Origin: Alteraquisediminimonas sediminicola
Lineage (GTDB): Bacteria > Pseudomonadota > Alphaproteobacteria > Sphingomonadales > Sphingomonadaceae
Length of the DNA: 64,000 bases
Direction of reading: 5' to 3'
Assembly: GCF_019740335.1 (NCBI RefSeq)
Contig: NZ_JAHXZS010000003.1
Location: 238,176 to 302,175 of the forward strand
Shown here: piece after piece, positions 17,332-26,268 of the stretch
Layout: each line of letters starts with the position of its first letter
Numbering within the stretch: the first letter of the stretch is position 1
Notes under the pieces: model-generated
Told to the model about the DNA's origin: nothing
What the model saw: only the letters and a program-made list of their open reading frames with translations
Databases searched by the model: none
Made by a program: the position numbers and the translations under genes

Positions 17332-17859
17332 TCAGTAACCGGCGCTCGAAAGCACCACGGTCACGGCGCGGCGATTCTGCGCCCATGCCGCTTCGTCCGA
17401 ACCTTGGGCCACGGGGCGCTCCTTGCCATAGCTGATCGTGGTCAGGCGCGATGCCGCAACGCCCTTGGCCGCCAGATAATTTTTGGCGGCATTGGCGCGA
17501 CGATCACCCAAAGCGAGGTTATATTCGCGGGTGCCGCGTTCATCGCAATGGCCTTCGATCGTGGCGGTGACATTCGGATATTTCGCCATCCATGCTGCCT
17601 GCGCATCAAGGGTCGCCTTATCCTGCGCGTCCAGATCATAGGCGTCGGTTTCAAACAACACCGTGTCCGTGCCGGATTGCGCGAGGAAATCTTCCTTCGA
17701 ACCGGGGATCGGGCCGGTGGGGGCCGGTGGCGTCACTTCCGCAACGGGTGCCACTTCCTGCGGCGGCGGCGGCAATTGGACCGGTTCCTTCTTGGCGCAG
17801 GCAGCGGTCAGCCCGAGGGCGGCCACCAATGCAATCCGGCTGATCATCTTCATCGTCAT
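17332..17859 (-). CDS. pal: Peptidoglycan-associated lipoprotein Pal
   Basis: A 175-residue outer-membrane lipoprotein. The signal peptide ends in the lipobox LTAAC, then a Pro-rich linker (about 28-50) leads to an OmpA-like domain with the peptidoglycan-binding signature IEGHCDERGTREYNLALG and RRANAAKNYL. Pal anchors the outer membrane to the cell wall and binds TolB during division. The ATG at 17859 has AGGAG upstream. Last gene of the tol-pal operon, 69 bp after tolB. Confidence 0.96.
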   Translation of the reverse strand: MTMKMISRIALVAALGLTAACAKKEPVQLPPPPQEVAPVAEVTPPAPTGPIPGSKEDFLAQSGTDTVLFETDAYDLDAQDKATLDAQAAWMAKYPNVTATIEGHCDERGTREYNLALGDRRANAAKNYLAAKGVAASRLTTISYGKERPVAQGSDEAAWAQNRRAVTVVLSSAGY

Positions 17860-17928
17860 ATCAGATCTCCTCGTTCACCGACTCGGCATTTTTACACAGA
17901 TATTCATTCAGACATATATAGCTGCAAT

Positions 17929-19296
17929 TCAAGGCAATAAAGGACCCCAGCCCGGATCTGACCCGTCCAACGGGGTCGGCACGCGGCGTTCGTTCACGCC
18001 GGTCAGATCGACCGTCCACAGATCGGCCTTGCCCGATCCTTGCGCTGTGCGGAAAAAAGTGATGACCCGGCCATTGGGCGACCAGCTTGGCCCTTCATCC
18101 TGCCAGCCATTGGTCAGCATCTGCTCGTTCCCGCCGCCGGGGCTCATCACGCCGACGTTAAAACCGCCGCCAATCCGGGTAAAGGCGATCAAATCGCCGC
18201 GCGGCGACCAGACCGGCGTCGCATAGCGCCCGCTGCCAAAGCTGATCCGCTGCTGCGACGATCCATCGGCGTCCATGACATAGAGCTGCTGGCTGCCGCC
18301 CCGGTCGCTTTCAAACACGACCCGGCCCCCATCGGGCGAATAGCTCGGCGCGGTATCAATGCCGGGGCTGGACGTCAGCCGCTGCGGCGCGCCACCGCTC
18401 ACCGGCATGCGGTAAATGTCGGTATTGCCGCCAATCGCCATTGAAAACACGATGAAGCGACCATCCGGCGATACGCGCGGCGCAAAGGTCATGTTCGGCT
18501 GATCGAGCAGCAGGCGCTGCTTGCCCGTCGCCAGATCATAGACGAACACGCGCGGACGTTCCTGCAAATAGCTCATGTACACGATCTGCTGGCGATTGGG
18601 CGAAAAGCGCGGGGTCAGCACAATCGACTGGCCATTGGTCAGGAAGCGATGGTTCGCCCCGTCCTGATCCATGATCGCCAGCCTTTTGATGCGCTTCGCC
18701 TTTGGCCCGGTTTCCGAGACATAGACCATGCGGCTGTCGAAATAAGGACCTTCGCCGGTCAGCCTTGTATAGACCAGATCCGCGCATTTATGCGCCGCGC
18801 GCCGCCATGCGCCGGGCGGCACGACAAAACCGTCGCGCTTCAGTTCATTTTGCGCGGACACATCATAAAGATAACAACCGATGGTGAGCGTGCCATCGCC
18901 ATTCGCCTTCACATAGCCCGATACCAGCGCCTGTGCGCCGGTTTGCACCCAATAAGGATAATCGGGGGCCGTCACCTGCGGAATCGCGACCGGGGCAATG
19001 CCTGCCGGACCGCGCGGGGTGAACAGACCGCTGGTTTTCAGGTCGTTCGCGATCACCTCGGCCATTTGCCGCCCCAAGCTTTCGGTATCCCCTGCCGGTG
19101 TCGAGCTGTTGGCGGGCGTCGGCATCGCGGGTACGGCAATCGGCATCGGATCGGAAATGCCGCCGACCACATCGACCTCGATCGGCTGGGCCGATGCGAC
19201 CGAAGCCATCCCTGCGCCACCCGCCGCCAACAGGACCAACGCCAGATGGCGCACGCGATGTTGCCAAATTGCTGTCATACTCAATCCCATATTCAT
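17929..19296 (-). CDS. tolB: Tol-Pal system protein TolB
   Basis: A 455-residue periplasmic protein. A signal peptide (to about residue 35, ending SVASAQ) is followed by the TolB N-terminal domain and a six-bladed beta-propeller with repeats such as FSPNRQQIVYMSY, VSPDGRFIVFSM, YSPDGGRVVFESD and WSPNGRVITFF. The start at 19296 overlaps the stop of the short TolA-like gene (ATGA), which favours it over the start 42 bp upstream. TolB links Pal to TolA during outer-membrane constriction. Confidence 0.95.
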   Translation of the reverse strand: MNMGLSMTAIWQHRVRHLALVLLAAGGAGMASVASAQPIEVDVVGGISDPMPIAVPAMPTPANSSTPAGDTESLGRQMAEVIANDLKTSGLFTPRGPAGIAPVAIPQVTAPDYPYWVQTGAQALVSGYVKANGDGTLTIGCYLYDVSAQNELKRDGFVVPPGAWRRAAHKCADLVYTRLTGEGPYFDSRMVYVSETGPKAKRIKRLAIMDQDGANHRFLTNGQSIVLTPRFSPNRQQIVYMSYLQERPRVFVYDLATGKQRLLLDQPNMTFAPRVSPDGRFIVFSMAIGGNTDIYRMPVSGGAPQRLTSSPGIDTAPSYSPDGGRVVFESDRGGSQQLYVMDADGSSQQRISFGSGRYATPVWSPRGDLIAFTRIGGGFNVGVMSPGGGNEQMLTNGWQDEGPSWSPNGRVITFFRTAQGSGKADLWTVDLTGVNERRVPTPLDGSDPGWGPLLP

Positions 19297-19787
19297 GCCG
19301 AACCTTTCGGGCTGAAAGTCAGGTATAATTCTTCCCATCCGTTCTGGTGCAGTTCGACCGGCGCGGCAATGGGGGTGCAGCGGATAATCGCGACGCGCGC
19401 GGCTTCGGCCATGAGGCCCGCATAGGGCGCGCCTTCCGGGGTCACGCCGCTTTGCCGGGTCAATAACGGCATACCGAGCAACATCCCGTCCGGCCCGAAC
19501 CGCACTTGCATCACCGTCACGATCTGCCGCGCCGCCGATATTTTAATGGGTGCGCGGTAACAGCGGCGTACCTGCGCCCCGATATTGGCAATCGCGGCAT
19601 CCAGCGCCGCCCTGTCCACATCGGCAAAAGACGCAGGCGGTGGCGGTGGCGATGCCCTGATCTGATCGGTGACGGGATTAGTCGCGGAGGAATATAGCTG
19701 CATATCCCGATCACCCTGCACGACATAATCTGACAGCAAGATGAACGCGCTGCCAATCAACACGGGCAAAAGAAGCGTGCCGGGCAT
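19293..19787 (-). CDS. Short TolA-like protein (TM segment plus TolA C-domain, no long linker)
   Basis: A 164-residue protein. One membrane segment (about 4-22, LLLPVLIGSAFILLSDYVV), a short linker with PPPPP, then a C-terminal domain that resembles the C-terminal domain of the preceding TolA: two cysteines in matching places (RRCY and RCTPI, against QPCA and ECAPI in TolA), a VRFGPDG strand and a terminal NGWEELYLTF motif (NGQGWNDIFFNY in TolA). Both ends overlap neighbours: its start overlaps the tolA stop and its own stop overlaps tolB. It may be a partner or shorter version of TolA. Whether this gene is common in sphingomonad tol operons is not known to me. Confidence 0.8.
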   Translation of the reverse strand: MPGTLLLPVLIGSAFILLSDYVVQGDRDMQLYSSATNPVTDQIRASPPPPPASFADVDRAALDAAIANIGAQVRRCYRAPIKISAARQIVTVMQVRFGPDGMLLGMPLLTRQSGVTPEGAPYAGLMAEAARVAIIRCTPIAAPVELHQNGWEELYLTFSPKGSA

Positions 19788-20662
19788 CAGTTCGGCAGGG
19801 AATAGTTGAAGAAAATGTCGTTCCACCCCTGCCCGTTTGCGGTCTTGTACAATTCGGGCGGCAGGCCGCTGATCGGGGCGCATTCGACCACCGCGCCAAT
19901 CGCGAGATCGGCGACCCTATCGGCATAACGCAGATTATCGCCATCGACCCCGGTTTGCGAGACAAGCGCGGGCTTGGCGGCCAGCGATCCATCCTTGTTA
20001 AACTGGAGCCGCAGCTTGGTCTTGATCCGATTCGCGCCGGGGCCGGGGTTGCGCCTGGTATTGGCGCAGGGCTGAATCCGCCGCGCGATCACGCTTTGGA
20101 TGTTGGACAATTCCTGCGCGCCGACCGTCGCAGCCTTGGGCGCGGCATTGGTCGATTTCGACGGCTTGTCGCTCAAGCCCTTCAGAAAGCTGTCCCCGAA
20201 CAACGCGCCCGTCGGTTTCTTGGCGGCGGAGGCAGGGTTGCTGCCGGATTTGCTATCGGCCTTGCCCGGCGTCGTGGCGGGTTTGGTCAAGGGCTTGGCG
20301 GGCGCAGGCTTGGCCGCGGCCTTGGGTAGCGGTGCAGGCGCGGGCTTGACCGCCGATGTCGTCGGCAAGGGCTTGGCCACTGGCGTTGGCTTTGGCGCCG
20401 GTGCAGGTTCTGGCGCGGGTGCAGGCGGCGGCGCATCTTCCGGCTGACCGAGATCGGGCGCGCGGCTCGTCGCTGGATCGGGATTGATCACGGGCGCGGC
20501 GGATTGCAGCCCGACCTCATCGACCAGCGAAATTTCGACCGGCTCATTCAGCGGCAAGGACACAGGGTCCGTGCGCATCATGCCATAGGTCAGCACGGCC
20601 AGCAGCACCGCATGGCCGATGACAGATATTCCAAGGCTACCGGCTTGCGACCGATCCATCAA
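19787..20662 (-). CDS. tolA: Cell envelope protein TolA
   Basis: A 291-residue protein with an N-terminal membrane anchor (about 8-26), a long Pro/Ala/Lys-rich linker (about 70-175, repeats of PAPAPKPTPVAKP type) and a C-terminal TolA domain (about 190-291) with two Cys. It spans the periplasm and transmits energy from TolQR to TolB and Pal. It overlaps the tolR stop by four bases (ATGA). TonB-like annotation is the alternative, but the order tolQ-tolR-tolA-tolB-pal settles it. Confidence 0.9.
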   Translation of the reverse strand: MMDRSQAGSLGISVIGHAVLLAVLTYGMMRTDPVSLPLNEPVEISLVDEVGLQSAAPVINPDPATSRAPDLGQPEDAPPPAPAPEPAPAPKPTPVAKPLPTTSAVKPAPAPLPKAAAKPAPAKPLTKPATTPGKADSKSGSNPASAAKKPTGALFGDSFLKGLSDKPSKSTNAAPKAATVGAQELSNIQSVIARRIQPCANTRRNPGPGANRIKTKLRLQFNKDGSLAAKPALVSQTGVDGDNLRYADRVADLAIGAVVECAPISGLPPELYKTANGQGWNDIFFNYSLPN

Positions 20663-21162
20663 TTTGCGGCCTCTCCGGCAACACTATCGGCACTATCTGC
20701 GGGCATCGCGACACTTGCCTCGCCCTCCCCGGCATTACCGGTCGTCACCAACGAAATCTTGCGCAATCCGGCGCGGTTGAGTTCACCCATCACCAGCATC
20801 ACCCGGCCATAATCAAGGGCGCGGTCGGCGCGCAGATACACCTGCGGCCCCTCCGGCGCACCTTGTTGGGCAAGGACAGACAGACGTTCCGGCAAGGTCG
20901 CCAGCGGGATTTCCTGATCGTCGATATAGACCCGGCCCTCGGCATCGAGCGACAATTGCACCGGCTTGTCCTGCACCTGTTCCAACGCGGCAGCGCGGCT
21001 GTCCGGCAGCTCAATCGGCACGCCCGCGTTCAACAACGGGGCCGTCACCATGAAGATGATCAGCAGCACCAACATCACATCGACCATCGGCGTGACGTTG
21101 ATTTCCGCCATCGGTGCACGACGACCACGGCCACGCTGGGAAGGGAGCTGTCCCATCGCCAT
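20659..21162 (-). CDS. tolR: Tol-Pal system protein TolR (ExbD family)
   Basis: A 167-residue inner-membrane protein with a basic N-terminus, then MAEINVTPMVDVMLVLLIIF, in which the conserved Asp of the single membrane helix takes part in proton-driven work. The rest is a periplasmic domain (VQLSLDAEGRVYIDDQEI) with an Ala/Glu-rich tail. It lies 3 bp after tolQ and overlaps tolA. Confidence 0.95.
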   Translation of the reverse strand: MAMGQLPSQRGRGRRAPMAEINVTPMVDVMLVLLIIFMVTAPLLNAGVPIELPDSRAAALEQVQDKPVQLSLDAEGRVYIDDQEIPLATLPERLSVLAQQGAPEGPQVYLRADRALDYGRVMLVMGELNRAGLRKISLVTTGNAGEGEASVAMPADSADSVAGEAAN

Positions 21163-21165
21163 GGT

Positions 21166-21876
<711 letters not shown>

Positions 21877-21978
21877 GGGGTATGTCCATATCTGCTTGTG
21901 GTGTGTCAAAAGCGATGAATCGGGGATTTCAATACCCTAATGCAAGCGAAAACCTGTCCCCCGCCTGAATTTCATCGC

Positions 21979-22009
21979 CAGACCGGTCGATATTTGCATT
22001 CAGACCGGT
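21979..22009. promoter_or_regulatory. Tandem 9-bp repeats upstream of the L25 gene
   Basis: CAGACCGGT occurs at 21979-21987 and again at 22001-22009, 22 bp apart (two helical turns), between tolQ and the L25 gene. Such in-phase spacing suits binding of a dimer pair. No known site is recognised. Confidence 0.35.
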
Positions 22010-22088
22010 TTTGCCCTATGCGCCGCCGCTTCCCTGCATGGTCATCCCTGGAGGCGTGTCGGGAAATGAAACAAACTGGAGAATTATC

Positions 22089-22385
22089 ATGAGCAACGTG
22101 CTGACTGTGTCGGCTGAGCTGCGCGACCGGGCTGGCAAGGGAGCCTCCCGTGCATTGCGCAACACTGGCCGCGTACCCGCCGTAATCTACGGCAACAACA
22201 AGGAACCGATCTCGATTCACCTCGAAGAGAAGTTGCTCGTAAAGTATCTCAACACCGGTACTTTTTTCGATTGCGAAATCCTCGTTGAAGTCAACGGCGA
22301 ATCCATCCGCACCGCGCCGAAGGATTTGCAGTTCCACCCGGTCACCGACCGGCCACTGCACGTCGATCTGTTCCGTCTCGCCTAA
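22089..22385 (+). CDS. rplY: 50S ribosomal protein L25, short form
   Basis: A 98-residue protein matching the L25 N-terminal (5S rRNA binding) domain: LRDRAGKGASRALRNTGRVPAVIYG, then PKDLQFHPVTDRPLHVDLFRLA. The start at 22089 was chosen from the family N-terminus. Most alphaproteobacteria carry the long L25/Ctc form of about 200 residues; here the frame stops directly after HVDLFRLA, where the C-terminal domain would begin, and a strong terminator follows. It could be a natural short form as in E. coli, or a truncated long form. Confidence 0.85.
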   Translation: MSNVLTVSAELRDRAGKGASRALRNTGRVPAVIYGNNKEPISIHLEEKLLVKYLNTGTFFDCEILVEVNGESIRTAPKDLQFHPVTDRPLHVDLFRLA

Positions 22386-22409
22386 TCGGCTGAGCGACAG
22401 TGATCTGAC

Positions 22410-22442
22410 AAAGGGAGGAAGGGCAACTTTCCTCCCTTTTTT
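22410..22442 (+). terminator. Rho-independent terminator after rplY
   Basis: AAAGGGAGGAA (22410-22420) pairs with TTCCTCCCTTT (22429-22439), followed by a T-run; 25 bp beyond the stop codon. Confidence 0.9.
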
Positions 22443-22495
22443 GGTTGAGCTTGGCACCGGCCCACGCTCCCAGCATATAAAGGCCCTTCATCCGC

Positions 22496-23665
22496 ATGAG
22501 CTTTGACGCGATCATTATCGGCGCAGGTGCCGCTGGCTTGATGGCCGCGGGCGTGGCGGGCCAGCGTGGCAAGCGCGTGCTGGTGATTGACCATGCCGAT
22601 GAACCGGGCAAAAAAATCCTGATTTCCGGCGGCGGACGCTGCAATTTCACCAATGTCGGGACCGAGGCCGGCCGCTACCTCTCGAAAAACCCGCATTTCA
22701 TGAAATCGGCGCTGCAACGCTTCACCCCGGCTGATTTCATCGCGATGGTCGATGCGGCGGGGATTGCGTGGCATGAAAAAACGCTCGGCCAATTATTCTG
22801 CGATGGCTCCGCGCGGCAGATTGTCGACATGCTGATGCAGGCCTGCCCGCCCGGCGTGTCCTTCCTGTTCGGCCATCCGGCAAGCGCGATCAGCTTTGCC
22901 GATGGTCAATTCCGCATCACCGTGAACGGCAGCGATTATATCGCCCCCAATCTGGTGATCGCATGCGGCGGGCCATCGATCCCGAAAATGGGCGCGACCG
23001 GCCTTGCTTATGATCTTGGTCGCCAGTTCGGGCTGAAAATTGTCGAGCCGCGCCCGGCCTTGGTGCCGCTGACGCTTGGCGGGGATGAATTATTGTTCCG
23101 CGACCTGTCGGGCGTAGCCGCCATGACGGAAGTGCGCTGTGGCAAGACCCGTTTCAAGGAAGCGAGCCTGTTCACCCATCGCGGCCTGTCCGGCCCGGCG
23201 ATCCTGCAAATCTCCTCTTATTGGCGGCATGGCCAGCCGATCGGCATCGACTTTCTGCCCGGCGAAGATGCGGCGGCCATGTTGATTGCGGCGAAACAGG
23301 CCCGGCCCCGCGCGATGCCGACCACGATCTTGGGCGAAGTGTTGCCGCATCGGCTGGCAACGGCATTGGGGGCGCAGCTCGCCTTCCCGCATGAACTGGG
23401 CAACATGTCTGACAAGGCGCTCAGGGCAGCAGGCGCGCGGCTGAACGACTGGATTTTCCACCCCAATGGCACCGAGGGCTTTGCCAAGGCGGAGGTCACT
23501 TTGGGCGGGATCGACACCTCGGGCCTGTCGTCGCAGACCATGGCGGCGCGGCATTTGCCCGGCCTGTATTGCATTGGCGAGGGCGTGGATGTGACCGGCT
23601 GGCTTGGCGGCTATAATTTCCAATGGGCATGGGCCAGCGGCAAGGCCGCAGGCGACAGCCTGTAA
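22496..23665 (+). CDS. NAD(P)/FAD-dependent oxidoreductase, HI0933/YhiN (BaiN) family
   Basis: A 389-residue flavoprotein. The FAD dinucleotide motif is IIIGAGAAGLMAAGVAG at residues 6-22; the family hallmark PGKKILISGGGRCNFTN follows near residue 40; the C-terminal FAD contact is GVDVTGWLGGYNFQWAWASG. Members reduce unsaturated bonds or have undefined roles; the true substrate here is unknown. It stands alone and converges on rlmE, with a shared hairpin terminator between. Confidence 0.92.
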   Translation: MSFDAIIIGAGAAGLMAAGVAGQRGKRVLVIDHADEPGKKILISGGGRCNFTNVGTEAGRYLSKNPHFMKSALQRFTPADFIAMVDAAGIAWHEKTLGQLFCDGSARQIVDMLMQACPPGVSFLFGHPASAISFADGQFRITVNGSDYIAPNLVIACGGPSIPKMGATGLAYDLGRQFGLKIVEPRPALVPLTLGGDELLFRDLSGVAAMTEVRCGKTRFKEASLFTHRGLSGPAILQISSYWRHGQPIGIDFLPGEDAAAMLIAAKQARPRAMPTTILGEVLPHRLATALGAQLAFPHELGNMSDKALRAAGARLNDWIFHPNGTEGFAKAEVTLGGIDTSGLSSQTMAARHLPGLYCIGEGVDVTGWLGGYNFQWAWASGKAAGDSL

Positions 23666-23668
23666 AAC

Positions 23669-23689
23669 GGGCCGGGAAAAACCCGGCCC
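23669..23689. terminator. Bidirectional terminator between convergent genes
   Basis: GGGCCGGG (23669-23676) and CCCGGCCC (23682-23689) around an AAAAA loop, between the flavoprotein and rlmE stops. Confidence 0.7.
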
Positions 23690-23701
23690 CTTAACTTTGC
23701 C

Positions 23702-24379
23702 CTATTCCCCGCCGGTCTCACGCCCCTTGAACCCTTGGGCGATCACATACCATTCCGAGGATTCCTTGCGGCTCGCCGGGGGCTTGGCATGTTTGACGGT
23801 GGTGAACATGCGTTTCAGCATCGCGACCAGATCATTGTCCGCGCCGCCCGCCAGCACCTTCGCCACAAATGCCCCGCCGGGCTTGAGAATATCGCCCGCG
23901 AACAATGCGCCCGCCTCGACCAGACCCATGGTCCGCAAATGGTCGGTCTGGGCATGGCCGACGGTATTGGCCGCCATATCGGACAAGACGAGATCCGCAT
24001 AGCCGCCCAAGGCCTCGGTCAACAGGCCAGGTGCGGCATCATCCATAAAATCCATTTCCAGCAGGACCGCGCCCTCGATCGGATCGGTCGGCAGAAGATC
24101 GATGCCGACCACCACCGCATTCGGCAGTTGCTTGCGCACCACCTGCGTCCAGCCACCCGGCGCAACGCCAAGATCGACCACGCGCCGTGCGCCTTTCAAC
24201 AGGCCGAAGCGTTCGTCCAGCTCGATCAATTTATAGGCCGCGCGGGAGCGATAGCCCTCCGCCTTGGCGCGGCGGACATAGGGATCGTTCAACTGGCGTT
24301 CGAGCCAGCGCGTCGATGCCGCCGTCCGCTTGCGCGCGGTTTTCACCCGTTGATGGCCCGCCAATGTGCGCTTTGTCAT
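23702..24379 (-). CDS. rlmE: 23S rRNA 2'-O-ribose methyltransferase RlmE (FtsJ family)
   Basis: A 225-residue SAM-dependent enzyme that methylates a uridine in the peptidyl-transferase region of 23S rRNA. Seen: basic N-terminus, SRAAYKLIELDERFGLL (with the K of the K-D-K-E set), SAM motif VVDLGVAPGGWTQVV, LVLSDMAANTVGH with the catalytic Asp, and GGAFVAKVLAGG with the second Lys. It overlaps the ppx-like gene by four bases and is probably cotranscribed with it. Confidence 0.93.
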   Translation of the reverse strand: MTKRTLAGHQRVKTARKRTAASTRWLERQLNDPYVRRAKAEGYRSRAAYKLIELDERFGLLKGARRVVDLGVAPGGWTQVVRKQLPNAVVVGIDLLPTDPIEGAVLLEMDFMDDAAPGLLTEALGGYADLVLSDMAANTVGHAQTDHLRTMGLVEAGALFAGDILKPGGAFVAKVLAGGADNDLVAMLKRMFTTVKHAKPPASRKESSEWYVIAQGFKGRETGGE

Positions 24380-25482
24380 GCCCGTCCACTCCCGCCGGGC
24401 ATCATCCCGCGCAATATGCCTTCACGAATACCGCGATCCGCCACGCCCAGCCGCTCCGCTGGCCAGATTGAGAGAATCGCCTCCAAAATCGCGCAACCCG
24501 CCACCACCAGATCCGCCCGATCCTTGCCGATGCACGGCAGTAACGACCGTTCGATACAGGACATGCCCGCCAATTCACGGCAGATACGCGCCATATCATC
24601 CGAGGCGACCATCAAGCCATCGACCGCGCGGCGATCATAGACCGGCAGGTTGAGATAATAGCTGCCGAGCGTCGTGACCGTGCCACTGGTGCCGAGCAGG
24701 CGCAACGGCTTGATCCCGCGCGGCAGGCTACGGGCGAAATCGGCGAAGCTTTCCTGCACCAAATCGCACATGCGCTTATAGGCGGCGAACCGGCCTTCCG
24801 CCGTTTCCGGCTCATTTTCTTCATGTTCGGACAAAGACACCACGCCCCAAGGCGCGCTGTACCAACTGATGATGTCGGGATGGCCTTGGCGTGAGATCTT
24901 ACTGGTATCGACCAGAATCAGCTCGGTCGATCCGCCGCCAATATCAAAGATCAGCGCCGGGCCGTCGCCCGCTTCCAACAATGCATGGCAGCCCATGACG
25001 GCCAACCGCGCCTCTTCGGCAGGGCTGATGATGTCGAGCGCAATGCCGGTTTCCTGAAAGACCCGACTGACGAAATCGCGGCCATTGGCGGCGCGGCGAC
25101 AGGCCTCGGTCGCGACCGAGCGGGCGAGATGGACCGGGCGGCGGCGCATCTTGTCGGCGCAGATCGACAATGCCCCGACCGCGCGCTCAATCGCCGCGTC
25201 ATTCAACCGGCCATTGCGGGCCAGTCCCTCGCCCAGCCGGACGATGCGGGAAAAGCTGTCGACAACGACAAAGCCGTCCGATGCGGGCCGCGCGATCAGC
25301 AAACGACAATTATTGGTGCCAAGATCGATGGCGGCATAAGCGCGTTTGCCTGTGAGGTCCGCGCCGACGCGTTCGGCCCCGGTGCGCGCGACCGGCCGAT
25401 AAGGGGGTGGAGCACCGCCACCGGGGTTGCCCGGCTGGCTCCAACTGGCGTCTGTCCGCGCCTTGGCCATCAATTCGTCCAT
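24376..25482 (-). CDS. ppx: Ppx/GppA family phosphatase
   Basis: A 368-residue exopolyphosphatase/pppGpp phosphatase family protein of the actin-like ATPase fold. The phosphate-1 motif is YAAIDLGTNNCRLLIA near residue 48; FDIGGGSTELILVD is the phosphate-2 motif; the C-terminus has GLMVASDDMARICREL. It is short compared with E. coli Ppx (about 510 residues), as usual for alphaproteobacterial single-domain members. It may degrade polyphosphate or pppGpp. First gene of the pair with rlmE. Confidence 0.9.
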   Translation of the reverse strand: MDELMAKARTDASWSQPGNPGGGAPPPYRPVARTGAERVGADLTGKRAYAAIDLGTNNCRLLIARPASDGFVVVDSFSRIVRLGEGLARNGRLNDAAIERAVGALSICADKMRRRPVHLARSVATEACRRAANGRDFVSRVFQETGIALDIISPAEEARLAVMGCHALLEAGDGPALIFDIGGGSTELILVDTSKISRQGHPDIISWYSAPWGVVSLSEHEENEPETAEGRFAAYKRMCDLVQESFADFARSLPRGIKPLRLLGTSGTVTTLGSYYLNLPVYDRRAVDGLMVASDDMARICRELAGMSCIERSLLPCIGKDRADLVVAGCAILEAILSIWPAERLGVADRGIREGILRGMMPGGSGRA

Positions 25483-25563
25483 TCAATTCACATCCGGTCA
25501 TCAGCAGAACTAAAATCAGTGACTACCGCCGGTACTTGGGAATCAACCTAGAGAAAGCGCCGC

Positions 25564-25590
25564 CTTGGCACAAGGGGCCTGAATCTATCA
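25564..25590 (+). promoter_or_regulatory. Possible heat-shock (RpoH) promoter for hslVU
   Basis: CTTG at 25564-25567, a 16-bp spacer, then TCTATCA at 25584-25590, resembling the alphaproteobacterial RpoH pattern (CTTG, 17-18 bp, CYTATNT) though not perfectly. It ends 58 bp before hslV, a heat-shock gene in other bacteria. Confidence 0.35.
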
Positions 25591-25648
25591 TCCGGATTGG
25601 AAGCACTCTCACCCGCGCGCCCATTGAAGCCCGCTGGAGGCTCCCCAT

Positions 25649-26209
25649 ATGCGGGACATGAGCGAAAATATGACGTGGCACGGCACGACCATTCTCTCCG
25701 TGCGCAAGAACGGCAAAGTCGTCATCATTGGCGATGGTCAGGTCTCCATGGGCCAGACGGTGATGAAGCCGAATGCCCGCAAGGTCCGCCCCTTGGGCGA
25801 TGGATCGGTGATCGGCGGCTTTGCAGGCGCCACCGCCGATGCCTTTACCCTGTTCGAACGGCTGGAAGCCCAATTGGAAAAGCATCGCGGCAAGCTGATG
25901 CGCGCGGCGGTCGAACTCGCCAAGAACTGGCGCACCGATAAATATCTCCGAAATCTGGAAGCAATGATGATCGTCGCCGATAAGGAGGTGACGTTGATCC
26001 TTACCGGCAATGGCGATGTGCTGGAACCGGTCGATGGTATCGCGGCCATTGGGTCGGGCGGCAATTACGCCCTCGCCGCAGCCCGCGCATTGCAGGAATA
26101 TGAACAGGACGCCGAAGTGCAGGCACGCAAGGCGATGAAAGTCGCCGCCGATATCTGCGTCTATACCAATGAGCAATTCACCATCGAAACGCTGGACGCG
26201 GTTGCATAA
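25649..26209 (+). CDS. hslV: ATP-dependent protease subunit HslV
   Basis: A 186-residue proteasome-type peptidase. After a short propeptide the active-site Thr is expected at residue 13 ([13 protein letters not shown]), followed by [15 protein letters not shown] and [18 protein letters not shown]. It forms a double hexamer that is activated by HslU and degrades unfolded proteins. GGAGG eight bases upstream supports the start at 25649. It pairs with hslU 59 bp downstream. Confidence 0.96.
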   Translation: MRDMSENMTWHGTTILSVRKNGKVVIIGDGQVSMGQTVMKPNARKVRPLGDGSVIGGFAGATADAFTLFERLEAQLEKHRGKLMRAAVELAKNWRTDKYLRNLEAMMIVADKEVTLILTGNGDVLEPVDGIAAIGSGGNYALAAARALQEYEQDAEVQARKAMKVAADICVYTNEQFTIETLDAVA

Positions 26210-26268
26210 GCACGGCCAGTGGCGCTCCCTATATTCAACCGCCCCTGATCGCGGCGAGAGAGAATGAG

